This document shows positions 45,191 through 56,924 of a DNA stretch of 64,000 bases, in pieces. The translations under genes were made by a program, and so were the position numbers. How positions within the stretch are numbered: the first letter of the stretch is position 1; every line of letters starts with the position of its first letter. Source of the DNA: Ophioderma brevispina (Eukaryota > Echinodermata > Ophiuroidea > Amphilepidida > Ophiodermatidae). The stretch is from assembly GCA_023653785.1 (NCBI GenBank), contig JAMKCH010043947.1, forward strand, positions 29,714 to 93,713, read 5' to 3'. The notes beneath the pieces are model-generated. The model saw only the letters and a program-made list of their open reading frames with translations, made no database searches and had not been told where the DNA came from.

Positions 45191-45982
45191 TAATATGCCC
45201 GACCTTCTGCAAAACCATACTTCACACGCGTGGTATATTTCAAAGAAAAACAGAAAACCGCAATAAAATTGAGTCCATTTTCATAACAAACTGCTCGCCA
45301 GATTGTCCAAGAAAATTAAATGATGGAAATCTTTTTTCCAGAGAAATCGATGAGTCGTTTCCTGGGTAATTTCTCTTTTTCTTGGTGAACAAATTATTTG
45401 CTCAATAAAATAAATCACTAAGTAATTTTAATTGGATCTCTTCTTGATGATCACACCAACCGGAAAGAGGTCAATTTAATTTTTACTATTGCAAGCTGTT
45501 TTCACATTACCTATGGGTGCAGATAGTCTTCGATGCTATTGCACGCGGCAATTTAAAGATAAGATGCTTTGTAGAATGAATCGGGAAATGACGTTTGAAA
45601 GAAACCATTCGCCAATGGACTGACCGAGGCAACGAGACGACACTACCCAGCGAATGAATTTAGATCACATGATAATATATAATTTGCATAAGTTATAAAC
45701 CTACATTTTGTTTATATACATGGACTCAACACTTAACGGTTGAGAACAAATGTAAAGCTTCAAGCGATGTTCATATACTTCATCGCCAATGCGGTAGTCC
45801 TATTCGAAATCTCCACGGCACGGCAATTCCACACTGTATCGGCGGGTCAGCGCGGGCCACTAGATTCTTTGCTATCGCAATGGTTAGGGCAAAAAATCGA
45901 ACCCAAAACTAACTCAATGCACTGGAACACAACCCATAATCACTGCTAATTCAAGTTAATTGGGGCATGTTACACCGTGTTG

Positions 45983-46180
45983 TTATGTAATAATTTCTGT
46001 TTGTAATGTTATTGTAACCGACGCGATATGTATTTTCGTAATGTAATAAATTTTGACGTGTTATGTAATAAACGGTAAGTAATAAAAAAAATGACCGCGT
46101 AAGTAATAAAATTTGTTGGAATGTAATAAAAAATATGACGCGTAATGTATAAAATTAACGCGTATGTAATAACCTGTCAC
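45983..46180. repeat. short array of CGTAATGTAATAA half-sites
   Basis: Seven to eight variants of CGTAATGTAATAAA, mostly in one orientation, at about 22-28 bp spacing. Confidence 0.85.
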
Positions 46181-46807
46181 TTTGTAGGTATAGTTTGACT
46201 TAGCAGGCCTTGTGACTCCTGAGATGTTTGCTTTTTTGGGTTGTTTCGTTAGAGAGGGTCTGTTTGTGTGTGAGGTTTGTGTGTGTGCGTGTGTGTCACG
46301 CGGTTCTTGCGCGCAAATGGTGTGGCCGGCGGTTCGTCCATTTGTCTGTCCGTCAGTACTGATTCGAATTTATTCTTGACCTTAACCTTGGTGGATGTCT
46401 TCGGCTCTGTGTAAACTTAGGCCATTTTTGGATTACTAAGGACATCACCGCCCCTGAGTCCGTTGGTGCCTTTCATCCTATCAACCTTTGATTTTTAGAA
46501 TGTTAACTAGGGGATGACTGTGTCTGGGTTACGCCACGGCCCCACCCCCTGGTTTTGGGGTGGACACGGAAAGGGACAACGGGTGGGTACAATAATTAGC
46601 CTGCATCGCATGGCTTAAAACTGGCTAAGGTCTTTTCCCAGTTTTGCCTTGGCTAGCTAATGGTTCTGAAAATATCGCACGATTTGTCTTAACATATCTT
46701 ATAAATAATTAACTGTCCAGCGTGTTTTTCTGGCTGAAAAAACAAACGTGGTTGGGAGGGCATCATTGGCACCATAGTACCCCCTGGTTATTATGGTTAG
46801 GGCTTAG

Positions 46808-47040
46808 CAGTGACGTACAACGGTGGGGGTGGGGAGGCAGGTGGCAAGTGGCTCGAAATAGGTAAAATAACCCAGGGGCGCGCGAGCTCCTCTGTAAGAA
46901 GCTGAGCCACCCCCCCCCCCACAAGCCCCACCTAATTGAACTGACCGTTTGTACAATATTCATGAAGACCCCCTCAGAATCCAATGCCTCGGCACACCTT
47001 CTGCCCCCACCCATTTGCAAAGTTTTTGGTGACGCCACTG
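46808..47040. mobile_element. hAT-like MITE (233 bp)
   Basis: The ends are CAGTGACGTACAACGG and TTTTTGGTGACGCCACTG (CAGTG...CACTG, partly inverted), with a G/C-rich body. The flanking octamers do not match well. The same element occurs at the equivalent place of the second unit (53986-54236). Confidence 0.55.
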
Positions 47041-47094
47041 GGTTTGCTATTCCGAATATGCAACAAAGTCAGCTATTTCGAGTATTAAACAAGG

Positions 47095-47460
47095 TCCAAC
47101 AAGGTTTGGGAGAGCGTGGCTAGCGGTTTTAGGGTGCTTGCCTGCTGCGCAAATTTACATCAAAATTCCCGGGTTCGAATCCCGTGGGGTCGTGGCACTT
47201 GCTGGGATTTATTCGAGTACTCAATTCAGTGGATTTGATCTGTATACCACTTTGATCAAATAACAGAATCTCTCGCAATCAATCGACTACCATGGTTCAC
47301 TTGGAATTGGGCAAAGGGATCATGAAAGCCACCCGTCCCTTCGGAGGGGACTTTAAGCCATCGGTCCCGTGTACAAGAGTCCACTGTACATGTACATCGC
47401 AGTCATTGACTTCGAATAAGAGTAGGGTGGAAACCCCCTGACTGTTCCCATCCGCCCCAC
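47095..47460 (+). repeat. tRNA-headed SINE-like unit
   Basis: A box A-like GCGTGGCTAGCGGTTTTAGG (about 47112-47131) and a box B GGGTTCGAATCCC (47171-47183) are Pol III promoter elements in tRNA-like arrangement. An unrelated body follows (GTGGCACTTGCTGGGATTT, CTTCGGAGGGGACTTTAAG, GAATAAGAGTAGGGTGGAAA). The tail alone also occurs at 1.22-1.38 kb. Confidence 0.75.
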
Positions 47461-47761
47461 CTCAAATAGCGGCCATGTTAGCGCGGCCGGATCATGATAT
47501 AACTCGGCCCCGGTTTTTGTTCAAAGCAAAAAAAAAAAAACCTATATAATCAAATCCTGACACCACCACAAGCATTACCAATGACTTGTGGATACGAGCA
47601 AAACAAAAAAGGTCCACTAGTCCGATTCATGGAAAGCCCCACTGTACCCAATGTACCAAAAGGTCTGCAAAGCGGCCTACTATAATTTTCGGAATCGAGA
47701 CCTTATTAATTTTCGGCTATAGCGAGTCCTATTCTATTTTCGGATAACAATTGGCGCTAAT

Positions 47762-48660
47762 ATATAAATATTATTACATTACGAGGCAATTTTTATTACA
47801 AAACCCGTTTATTATATTACACGGGCAGAAATTATTACTTACCGTCGATTATTACCAATTCCACGAAAATAAAATAACACACATATATTTCGCGTAACAA
47901 AGTGACGCGTAATGTAATAAATGATGACGTGTTATGTAATAAACCGGTATTGGTAAATAAAAATTGCCGCGTACTTTAATAAAAATTATTACATATGCGG
48001 CAATTTTTATTACATACCCGTTTTAATCTTCATTACACGCATATTTATTACATTACGCGTCGACTATTTACATTACACGAAAAATAACATAACATAATAT
48101 ATTTTCGCGTAACAAAGTGACGCGTAATGTAATAAATATTATTACCTTACGCGGCAATTTCATTACATTACCCGTTTTATTACATTACCGGCAGAATTTA
48201 TTACATTACCGTCGATTATTACATTACCGAAATACATAACACAATATTTCGCGTAACAAGTAACGCGTAATTAATAAATTTGGCCGTGTTGTGTAATAAC
48301 ACAGTAATTTAATAAAAATTGCCGCGTTATTGTAATAATATTATTTACGTTACGCGGCAATTTTTATTACATTACCAGTTTTATTATATATACACGGCCA
48401 AATTTATCACATTACGGCGTCGATTTATTACATTACGTGGCGGCAGAAAGTTATTACATTACGCGTCGATTCTTCATTACACAAAATAACATAACACAAT
48501 CTATTTCGAGTAAAAAAGTGACGTGTAATGTAATAATTTTGGCTGTTTTTGTTAAAAAAGGGTATAATACATTGCCACATAAGTAATTAAATTTATTACA
48601 TTAAGGGCGGCTATTTCATTACTTTACGCCAGTAATACACAATTACTGATGTGTTTTATT
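47762..48660. repeat. 0.9-kb array of TTATTACATTACG half-sites in both orientations, with higher-order units
   Basis: Half-sites TTATTACATTACGCG and their reverse complement CGCGTAATGTAATAA alternate in blocks. Spacer words (GGCAATTTTTA, CCCGTTTTA, GGCAGAA, CGATTA) recur in fixed order, then appear inverted after a centre AACATAACACAATATATTTCGCG. The word GCGGCAATT marks higher-order starts at about 47783, 47997, 48151 and 48354. Confidence 0.92.
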
Positions 48661-48724
48661 TCACCGATTTTATAGTTGATTATAAATTCTCTTACTCTAA
48701 AAATTTGAAACTGATTAAATCAAA

Positions 48725-48809
48725 TAAAGTTTTGAACGAGGATCGAACCAGCAACCTTCTGCCGTCTTATGATGATTGGCAGAAAGGCGTTTTGTTATAC
48801 TGAATGCCC

Positions 48810-48812
<3 letters not shown>
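48725..48812 (-). repeat. tRNA-like sequence, degenerate
   Basis: On the minus strand TTCTGCC...CATAA...GGCAGAA forms a 7-bp stem followed by GGTTGCTGGTTCGATCCTCG, a good box B. The loop is too long for a tRNA anticodon arm. A more decayed version is in the second unit near 55950-56050. Confidence 0.4.
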
Positions 48813-48877
<65 letters not shown>

Positions 48878-48919
48878 CCCCCCGCCACCCCGCCCCCCCC
48901 CCCCCCCCCCCCCCCCCCC

Positions 48920-48954
<35 letters not shown>

Positions 48955-49133
48955 CCCACCCCCACCCCCCCCCCCCCCCCCCCCCCCCGCCCCCCCCCCC
49001 CTCCCCCCCCCCCCCCCCCCCCCCCCTCCCCCCCCCCCCCCCCCCCCCCCCCCCCCGCCCCCCCCAAAAAAAAAAAAAAGAACCCCCCCCCCCCCCCAAA
49101 AAAAAACCCCCCACTTTTTTTAAAAAAAAAAAA
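48811..49133. repeat. poly(A)/poly(C) block, probably an assembly or read artefact
   Basis: About 65 A, then about 190 bp almost purely C with isolated A, G or T, then alternating A and C runs. The equivalent place in the second unit (near 56040) has ordinary sequence of about 30-40 bp instead. Frames of poly-Pro, poly-Lys or poly-Gly here are meaningless. Confidence 0.9.
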
Positions 49134-50029
49134 CAAAAATAGTTTTATACAGCACTTCTTATACAATCGAGTCGTAGCCATGTGTTTCGACGCAGCGCCC
49201 CCCGCCCCATGACAAAGGTCCGCTATATTTATCATGCTGAAGGTGTGAAAAATGAAATGGAAATATCCTAACCATAGCCAAGCGAATTAAAAACTTTTGC
49301 CTTACCATGCGCTATTTTGATTCGCGCTAGGTGTTATGGGATATATTTGTGTTATGCATACGTACGGCAAACAGTAGCGTCATCAACCGGGTGTCCCAAA
49401 AAGTGGGGGGTGCAAGCAGAAAATCTTGCTGATGTCTCAAAAACTGGCTGAGCTGTGATTTATTTTCATGGAGAACATTTATTGGTACTCTTTTGCAAAA
49501 TTGTGGAAATCCCATGACAATCCGTCATCGCAACCCGAGATATAAACGCTTATTAAAGACTCTGTTTTTCCACCCATTCCAATGGGATTTCCACAGTTAA
49601 AGTGATTATAGGTACATCAGAGAGATTCCTGGCTGATCGTGTGCATTGAGTAAAAATAATGATAACCCTCTGAACTGAAGGTGATATGCTACAAAATAAT
49701 ACCGTGCTGTATCTTGAACAAATTCTTTACATAATATCTAACAATAATAACCTTTAAGCTGGTCAGCTAACAATACTCATTCTAAAGGAGTTACTGTTTT
49801 GAAATAGTCAATGTCGGGGTATTGCATTTAAATTGACAGATTTTAAGAAAGACCGGAACAGATGGATTTTTATTAAATTTGAGATTCAAGTCAATGTAGC
49901 AAAATTATAATTTACAGTTGTGATCCTCTTACTTAGTTGCAATGAAAATGCATGACAATTATTCCAATTATGTTATTTATAAAACCTTCACAAGATGAGA
50001 AACTCAATAAAAACGTACCGGATCTGTTG

Positions 50030-51040
50030 TGCATTACACATTTGTGTCTGGCTAAAAGATGGTAGGCAAACAGCCATCACAAGCAAGGAATTTAATGTCA
50101 CCTAAGCATTTATTCTTGTCCAATGAAATGCGACTATGATATTCAAACATACGTGCCCACATAGTTCCAAATTTATATATTCAAGCACATGCTAATTACA
50201 CGAAAACTGCACAGTACAGATAATCAAATAGACATTATGAAGTTGTGCTTATCATTATTTAGAATTACACTGTAGGCTTAATCACATTGCGTGTTTAATG
50301 CCTATTTGCCATTTACTAAGTCTAAAAAACCTCACTATTGTGTGCATTTTGTTGTTCCTCAGTTGGTTTTAATATTTAACTGTATGTCATGAATACAGCA
50401 GTACATTAACTTTGTTTGGAGATCGCTTCATCGCGACAGCTGAACGACAAATGAGGTTAACAGTGGTCATCCCGTTGGTATGGCAAAAAAAAAGATGGCC
50501 TTTCCTACTCCGTCATATCTCTGGCTTGCGTGGCGGATTGCCTGGCTTTGCACAATTTATACACAAGAGTAGATCAATAGGCTCCATGAAATGAATTGAG
50601 AGCTCATCAGTTTTTGATAAATCGAGGTTTTTTTGTGGGACACCCTGTACACCTCATCATGAGGCTTTCATAATGTGTATTTCCTTTGCATGGATGACGC
50701 AAACGTGCCGGCGTATCGCATACCATCGTTATCACTAGCGCGATTTTTAAAATAGCACATGTCAGACTAGATGTTTTTAATCATGGTTTTAGGGTTAATA
50801 ATAATTCTGTTTTTCTATGAAACCACTCGATATGTGGTCAATAATTATTTGATAGTGTACATTTGTTTATATTATTTGTTGTACGGTTCTCCTTTAAGTG
50901 GGGGGGAAGGGGTGGAAGGGGGAGAGGCCATGAATTCAATGTGGAGAATAACTCCAGACCAATAATCGGTCAACGGAACACCAAGGACACGGAAACACAC
51001 GATATCATGTCATCCCACGTGCTATTCAATACTTTGCCTG
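50030..51040. other. no gene seen
   Basis: First part of the spacer between the two duplicated units. A TGGGACACCCTGTA element-end motif lies at 50637-50650. Confidence 0.4.
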
Positions 51041-51043
51041 TTA

Positions 51044-51637
51044 CCCTAGGTCTACCTGAACGGGGGTGGGGTCTCCTGTGATCTTCTTCACTGAACATCC
51101 GATTCCAGTGTTTTATCAAAAGAAATCCCAACATTCCCATAATGACGTCACCATGATGGCACGAGTTGAGGAGAGGATGAAAATTCGGGTATAGTGTGGA
51201 AAATTGATTTCGTCATTTCCCACAAATTCAGAAAAAACCCTGTAATGAAAATCGATATTCCTAACTTTAATAAAATTAAATTTTCCCCTACACTGTGTGT
51301 CTTTGGAAATTGACAGGGTTTGCTGAACGAAGATATGTCATTTTGACGTAATGTTAGTCATTTGCCGCATTTGGTACACTCATTTTCGAAGATGAGGACC
51401 CAGCTATCCATTTGGTACCAAATCAGTGCCTGTGAATTCCTGTATCGTACTATGCATGTTGATCCTCTCTCCCGAAATGGGTGTTGCCATCCCCCTCTAT
51501 CCATCACTTTGGGGATCATCCTGTATACCTTACCTATATATACCCCGGTTGGTGTTAGTTTCGCATGATAAGGAGCGTAAAATGCCAATTGACAATATAA
51601 TATGGTACCAGAAAAGGGGGTTTAGAAGGCGGAAAAG
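51044..51637 (-). mobile_element. piggyBac-like non-autonomous element, copy 3, truncated
   Basis: The end CCCTAGGTCTACCTGAACGG follows TTA at 51041. The body is the reverse complement of the copies at 23.3 and 35.6 kb (ATAATGACGTCACCATG, GAAAATTGATTTCG, GGTACCAGAAAAGGGGGTTT). It stops near 51637 where the dispersed repeat begins; the other terminus is missing. TGACGTCA at 51143-51150. Confidence 0.7.
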
Positions 51638-51639
51638 TG

Positions 51640-52090
51640 TATAAGTAAGTAAGAGGGTCCATGTGGATCCGGCATTTTGTTTTTTTCATGGGCTAAAGTT
51701 ATTTTTAACCAAAATTTTAGCAATTGCCTAAATGTCCATTGCGCATATTTGGGAAAAGATTCGGCCTGGCGTTTTTCTACTAATTAGCACTATTCAACTT
51801 TTTGCCCCTTAAATTTTTAAAATTTTTTATTTCATCAGTAATGTAAATGTATTTATGTTGGTCCTCTTATAAGCCGTTTTTTTTTTCCATTTTTCGTCGG
51901 GGGAAAAATTTGTGCGCGTATAAATGGCCGACCGTTTTTGGACGGCCATTTTGAAATCGGTACAATCGAATTTAATTTTTTCCAGTTATGTTGTATGGTT
52001 GTGTTTATGTCCCCCACCAAATTTCAGAGTTTTTGAAAAAAATCCCACCTGCAAAGTGTTTTTCAGAGGGGTCGACTACACATAACCCCA
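51640..52090. repeat. second copy of the dispersed repeat at 4.8-5.3 kb
   Basis: GTCCATGTGGATCCGGCATTTTG, AGCAATTGCCTAAATGTCC, TTGCGCATAT, TGTGCGCGT and ATCCCACC...AAAGTG...TTTCAGAG keep the order of the first copy. Confidence 0.6.
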
Positions 52091-52344
52091 CTTCCCACCC
52101 CTACACCAACGGTAGTGCCCAAGACAATATACCTAAAGTGTTAACATTGTTTCAATAAAACCATAGTACCTACCGGGGTGCGATGGAAATCATTGAATAA
52201 GTTATCCGGAAAGTGCCTGATCAGGGTGATTTCGTGCGCACGTGATTACACCCCTGGATACGCCGGTGGGTGAATTGAATAGAAATTTTAATTTCCTTGA
52301 AAATTATGTGAAATCCGAAAGTAATATGGTTATGTTTTACCTAA

Positions 52345-52530
52345 CGCGTTATTTTTTTATTACATACCGTCATTTTTTTATTACATTACACGAAAACTTA
52401 GTACATACGCTCAATTGTTTTTATTACATTACGCGTCAATTTGTATACATTACGCGTTTTATTACATAACACTCACATTTAATTCATTACCGTCTGTTAT
52501 TACATTACACGAAAGTTATTACATAACCAA
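52345..52530. repeat. isolated half-site array upstream of copy 2
   Basis: Seven to eight TTATTACATTACGCG-like half-sites in one orientation, about 130 bp before the second duplicated unit. Nothing equivalent precedes copy 1. Confidence 0.85.
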
Positions 52531-53985
52531 CGTGGTAACAGTGCAGTGCCTGCTATGAGTACGAATGTTTCGGATCCGTATGTGTTTATCTACATTTCAT
52601 ATAAAAAAGTTAACTTAATATGGAATACTTGCAGTACTACTTGTTATTGTACCCATGAAAATGTTTTAACATTACCTATGGGTGCAGATAGTCCTTAATG
52701 CTTATTGCACCGCAATTAATATGCTTGTAGAACTGAACGGAAATGGACGTTTGAAAGAAAACCATTCGCCAATGGACTGACGCGAGGCAACGACAACGAC
52801 ACTTAAAGCGAATGACTTTTAGATCACATGATAACTATATACTTTTCATAAGTTATAAACCTACATTTTTTTTAATTCGCAACACTTAACGGTTGAGAAC
52901 AAATGTAAAGCTTCAAGCGATGTATATACTTCCATCGCACTTGCGGTAGCTCCTATATTCTGACAGTCCTCCATGGCAAGTCAACACCTTCCTCGGCGGG
53001 TCAGCGCGGGGCCACTAGCTTCTTTGCTATCGCAATGGCTTACGGCAAAATCGGACAAAACTACTCAATGCAACTGGAACACAACCATCATCACTGCTCA
53101 TTCAAGTTAATTGGGGATGTTACAAAAAAAACCGTGGGTATGTAATAATTCGTGCAATGTTTAACCGACCGTATGTAATAACTTTTGACGTGTTATGTAA
53201 TAAAACGCGTAATGGAATAAAAAATATTCGCGTAATGTAATAAAAAAAAATTGACGCGTAAATGTAATAAAAGTGTTCGTGTAATGTAATAAAAAATATG
53301 AGGCCGTAATGTACTAAAAATTAACTGCGTTATGAATAATGTCACTTTGTATGTATTAGTTATGATTAGCAGGCCCTAATTGATCCTGATATGTTTCTTT
53401 TTGTTGCGTGTGTCTAAGAGAAGGGTCTGTTTGTTGTTGACTGTTTGTTGTTTTGGTATGCGTGTGGTGTCCGTCGGTCTTGCGCGCACATGTGTGTGGC
53501 GTCCGTCGTTCGCCGTTTGTCTTGTCCGTCAGTAATTGATTCGAATTTATTCTTGACAGGTCCTTAATCTTGGTGGGATGTCTTTCGGCTCTGTGTAACT
53601 TTGGTCCATTTTTGGTTAACTAAGGAATCACCGCCCCGGAGTCCGTTGGGGTGCCTCAGAAGAGAGATCATCCTATCACCCTTTGATTTTAGCATGTTAA
53701 CTAGGGATGGCTATGTCCGGGTTCGCCCATCGGCCCCCACCCCCTGGTGTTAGGGGATGGGAAAGGGACAACTTGTCCACTAATTAGGCCCGATCGCATT
53801 GGTTGAAAACTGGCTAAGTGCTTTTCCCCAGTTTGCCTTGACCTAGCTAAGGTTCTGAAACATAAGCACGATCTTAACCTATCTTATAAATATTAACTGG
53901 TCCAGCGGTGTTTTTTCTTGGTCTGCAATGGGTTGGGGAGGGCGATGGCGCCATATGTCCCCTGGTATTTATGTTAGGGGCTTAG

Positions 53986-54236
53986 CAGTGACGTACCAAC
54001 CGGTGGGGGTAGGTCGAGGCAGGTGGGAAAGTGTTTCGAATATTTAAAATAACCAGGGGGGCCGAGCTCCCTGTTCAAAGCTGAGCAACCCCCTGCCCCC
54101 TCCCCACCAGCCCCCTAATTGAGCTGACCGTTTGTACAGTATATATCCAGAATCGACCCAATTCACCCTCTCAGAAAAATGCCTCGGCACCCCCTTCTGC
54201 CCCCCCCCACATTTGCAAAGTTTTGGTTTACCACTG
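53986..54236. mobile_element. hAT-like MITE, second copy
   Basis: CAGTGACGTACCAACCGG to TTTGGTTTACCACTG, with the same G/C-rich body as 46808-47040. Confidence 0.5.
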
Positions 54237-54295
54237 GGTTTGCTATCCGAATAATGCACAAGTCAGTATCCGAGTATTAAACAAGGTCCAACAAG

Positions 54296-54655
54296 GTTTG
54301 GGAGAGCGGGCCTAGCGTTGGTGCTTTGCCTCTTGCCAAATTTACCATCAAAATTCCCGGGTTCGAATCCCGTGGGGTCGTGGCACTTGCTGGGATTTTT
54401 CGGATACTTAATTTTATTCTGGCTTTGAGCTGTATACCATCTATTGATCAAATACAGAATACCCGCTCTCCTCCAGGGTTGCACCACTTGGAATTGGGCA
54501 AATGGATCATGAAACAAGCCGTCCTTCGGAGGTGACTTTAAGAAGCCGTCGGGGTCCCGGTACAGAGAGTCCCACTGTACATGTACAAAAGTACATCGCA
54601 GTCAAGTGTCGAATAAGAAGAGGTGGAAACCCCTGACCTGTCCCATCCGCCCCCA
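54296..54655 (+). repeat. tRNA-headed SINE-like unit, second copy
   Basis: Box B GGGTTCGAATCCC at about 54359-54371 and the same body and tail as the unit at 47.1 kb; box A is damaged (GGCCTAGCGTTGG). Confidence 0.7.
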
Positions 54656-54929
54656 GCTCAAATAGTGGCCTGTAGGCAGCGTCCGTATCATGGATATACG
54701 CGGGCCCCGGATCAGCACACTAGCTGAACAAAATCCTGACACCACAACCATTACCCCATGACTTGTGGATAACGAGCAAACAAAAAAGGTCCACAGTCCG
54801 ATATGGAGAGGCCCACTGTACCCAAGTACAAGGTCGCAAAGCGGACCTACTATAATTTTTGGAATCGAGGACCTTATTTAATTTTCGGACTAGCGAGTCC
54901 TATTTAACATTTGGATAAAAATTGGCGCT

Positions 54930-55850
54930 AATATAATAAAATATTATTAACATTACAGGCAATTTTATTACATAACCCGTTTTATTATATTCACACGGCA
55001 GAATTTATTAGATTACGCGTCGATTATTACATTTCCCCGAAAATACATACAGAATATATTGCGCGTAACAAAGTGACGCTTTATGTAATAAATGTTGCCG
55101 TGTTGTGTAATAAAACTGATTGTAAATAAAATTGCCGCGTAATGTAATAACATTTATTACATGATTCGGCGATTTTATTACATTACCCGTTTATTACATT
55201 ACAACGGCAGAATTATAACATTACGCGTCGATTATTACATTACAAACGAAATAACATAACATTTTCGCGTAACAAAAGACGCCGTAATGTCATAAATATT
55301 ATTACATTACGCGGCAATTTTATTACATTACCTTAAACCCGGTTTTTATTTACAATTACATTACACTGCAGAAATTATTACATACGCGTCGATTATTTAC
55401 ATTACAAACAAAATAACATAACACAATATATTTCGCGTAACAAAGTAACGCGTTATGTAATAAAGTTTGCCGTGTTATGCAATAACAGGTAATTTACATT
55501 AAAAATTGCGCGTATTGTAATAAACTATTATTACGTTACCGTACAATTTTATTACATTACCCTTTTTATTACATAGCAATGCAAAAACGGCAGAATTTTA
55601 TTACATTACTCGTCGATTATTACATTACGTGGGGGCAGAATTTAATTACATTACGCGTCCGATTATTAACATTACCAAACAACCGAAAATAAGCATAACA
55701 CAATCTATTTCGAGTAAAAAGTGACGTGTAATGTAATAAATTTTTGCTGTGTTTGTGTAAAAAAGGGTATGTAATAAATTGCCACAGAATGTAATTAAAT
55801 ATTATTACTTAAGCGGCCTATTTCATTACATTAAGCCAGTATACCACATA
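54930..55850. repeat. large half-site array, second copy
   Basis: Same inverted half-site organisation and spacer words as 47762-48660, with many indels between the two. Confidence 0.92.
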
Positions 55851-56924
55851 TACTGACGTGTTTTTGGTTTCATCCATTCATCAACCGATTTTATAGTTTG
55901 ATTATAAATTCTCTACTCTAAAATATTGAAACTGATTAAATCAAAGAAAGTTTCAATAAACGAGTTCTCGAACACGCAACCCTTCTGCAGTCTTATGAAT
56001 GATTTGGCAGAAAGGCGTTTTGTTAATACTTGAATCCCGAGTTTATACTAGCCCTGCTTACGACCATCTAGTCGTAACCCATGACAGGTCCGCTATATTT
56101 ATCATGCTGAAGGGTGAAAAATGGAAATGGTAAATATACTAACCACTAAAACGAATTAAAAACATTTTGCCTGACCATGCGCTATTTGAACTTCGCGCTA
56201 GTGTATATGGGATATTATTTGTGTTATGCGATACAGACAGCACAGTAGCGTCATACGGGGGTCCCAAAAAAGTGGGGTGCAAGCAGAAAAGCTCTGATTT
56301 CTTTCTCAAAAACTGCGGAAGCTGTAATTTCATTTTCATGAGAATATTAATTGTACTCTTTTGCAGAAATTGTGGAAATTCCATTACAATCCGTCCACGC
56401 AAACCAGAGCTATAAACAATTACTAAAGACTATCTGTTTTTTCACCACCCTCCCAATGGGATTTACAACATTTTGAGTTGATTATAGGAAACAAGGATTC
56501 CTGGTCCTGGCTCGAAATCGTGTGCAATTCGTAACTAATGATTAACTCTGAAACCTGAAGGTGATATTTCTATCAAAATTAAGACAGTGCTGTATCTGAA
56601 CAATTCTTAATAAATATCTAACAATAATAACCCTTAGTGGCAGTCTAACAATACTCATTCTAAGAGGTTAACCTGTTTGAAATAGTCATGTCGGGGTAGT
56701 GCCTAAATTGAACAGATTTTAAGAAAGCAACGGACCGATGGATGTTTATTAAAATTTGAATTCAAGTCATATGTAGCAAAATTATAATTACAGTGTGATC
56801 CTCTTAGCTTAGTTCAATGAAAATGCATGACACCTTATTCCCAATTATGTTATTTATAAAACCTTCACAAAGATGAGAACCATCAAGAAAAAGGCGTGTC
56901 CGGTTTAAAGAACTGAGAGTCCAC

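Larger units (their letters stand above)
45492..50025. repeat. 4.5-kb duplicated unit, copy 1
   Basis: Collinear with 52660-56900, starting at ACATTACCTATGGGTGCAGATAGTC and ending near AACCTTCACAAGATGAGAA. In order it holds a unique lead-in, a short half-site array, about 1.5 kb including an hAT-like MITE and a tRNA-headed SINE-like unit, a 0.9-kb half-site array, and a 1.3-kb tail. Differences between copies are mostly one- to two-base indels, plus a homopolymer block found only here. No conserved frame was found. Confidence 0.93.
52660..56900. repeat. 4.25-kb duplicated unit, copy 2
   Basis: Collinear with 45492-50025. Sub-blocks are: half-site array about 53128-53350, hAT-like MITE 53986-54236, SINE-like unit about 54296-54655, and large half-site array about 54930-55850. 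It ends near AACCTTCACAAAGATGAGAA. It lacks the poly(A)/poly(C) block. Confidence 0.93.

Noticed and set aside
46763..47038. 91-codon minus-strand frame
   Set aside because: Runs through the hAT-like MITE and is broken in the second copy of the unit.
48767..49235. Long poly-Pro, poly-Lys, poly-Gly and poly-Phe frames on both strands
   Set aside because: Homopolymer block that the second copy of the unit lacks; not coding.
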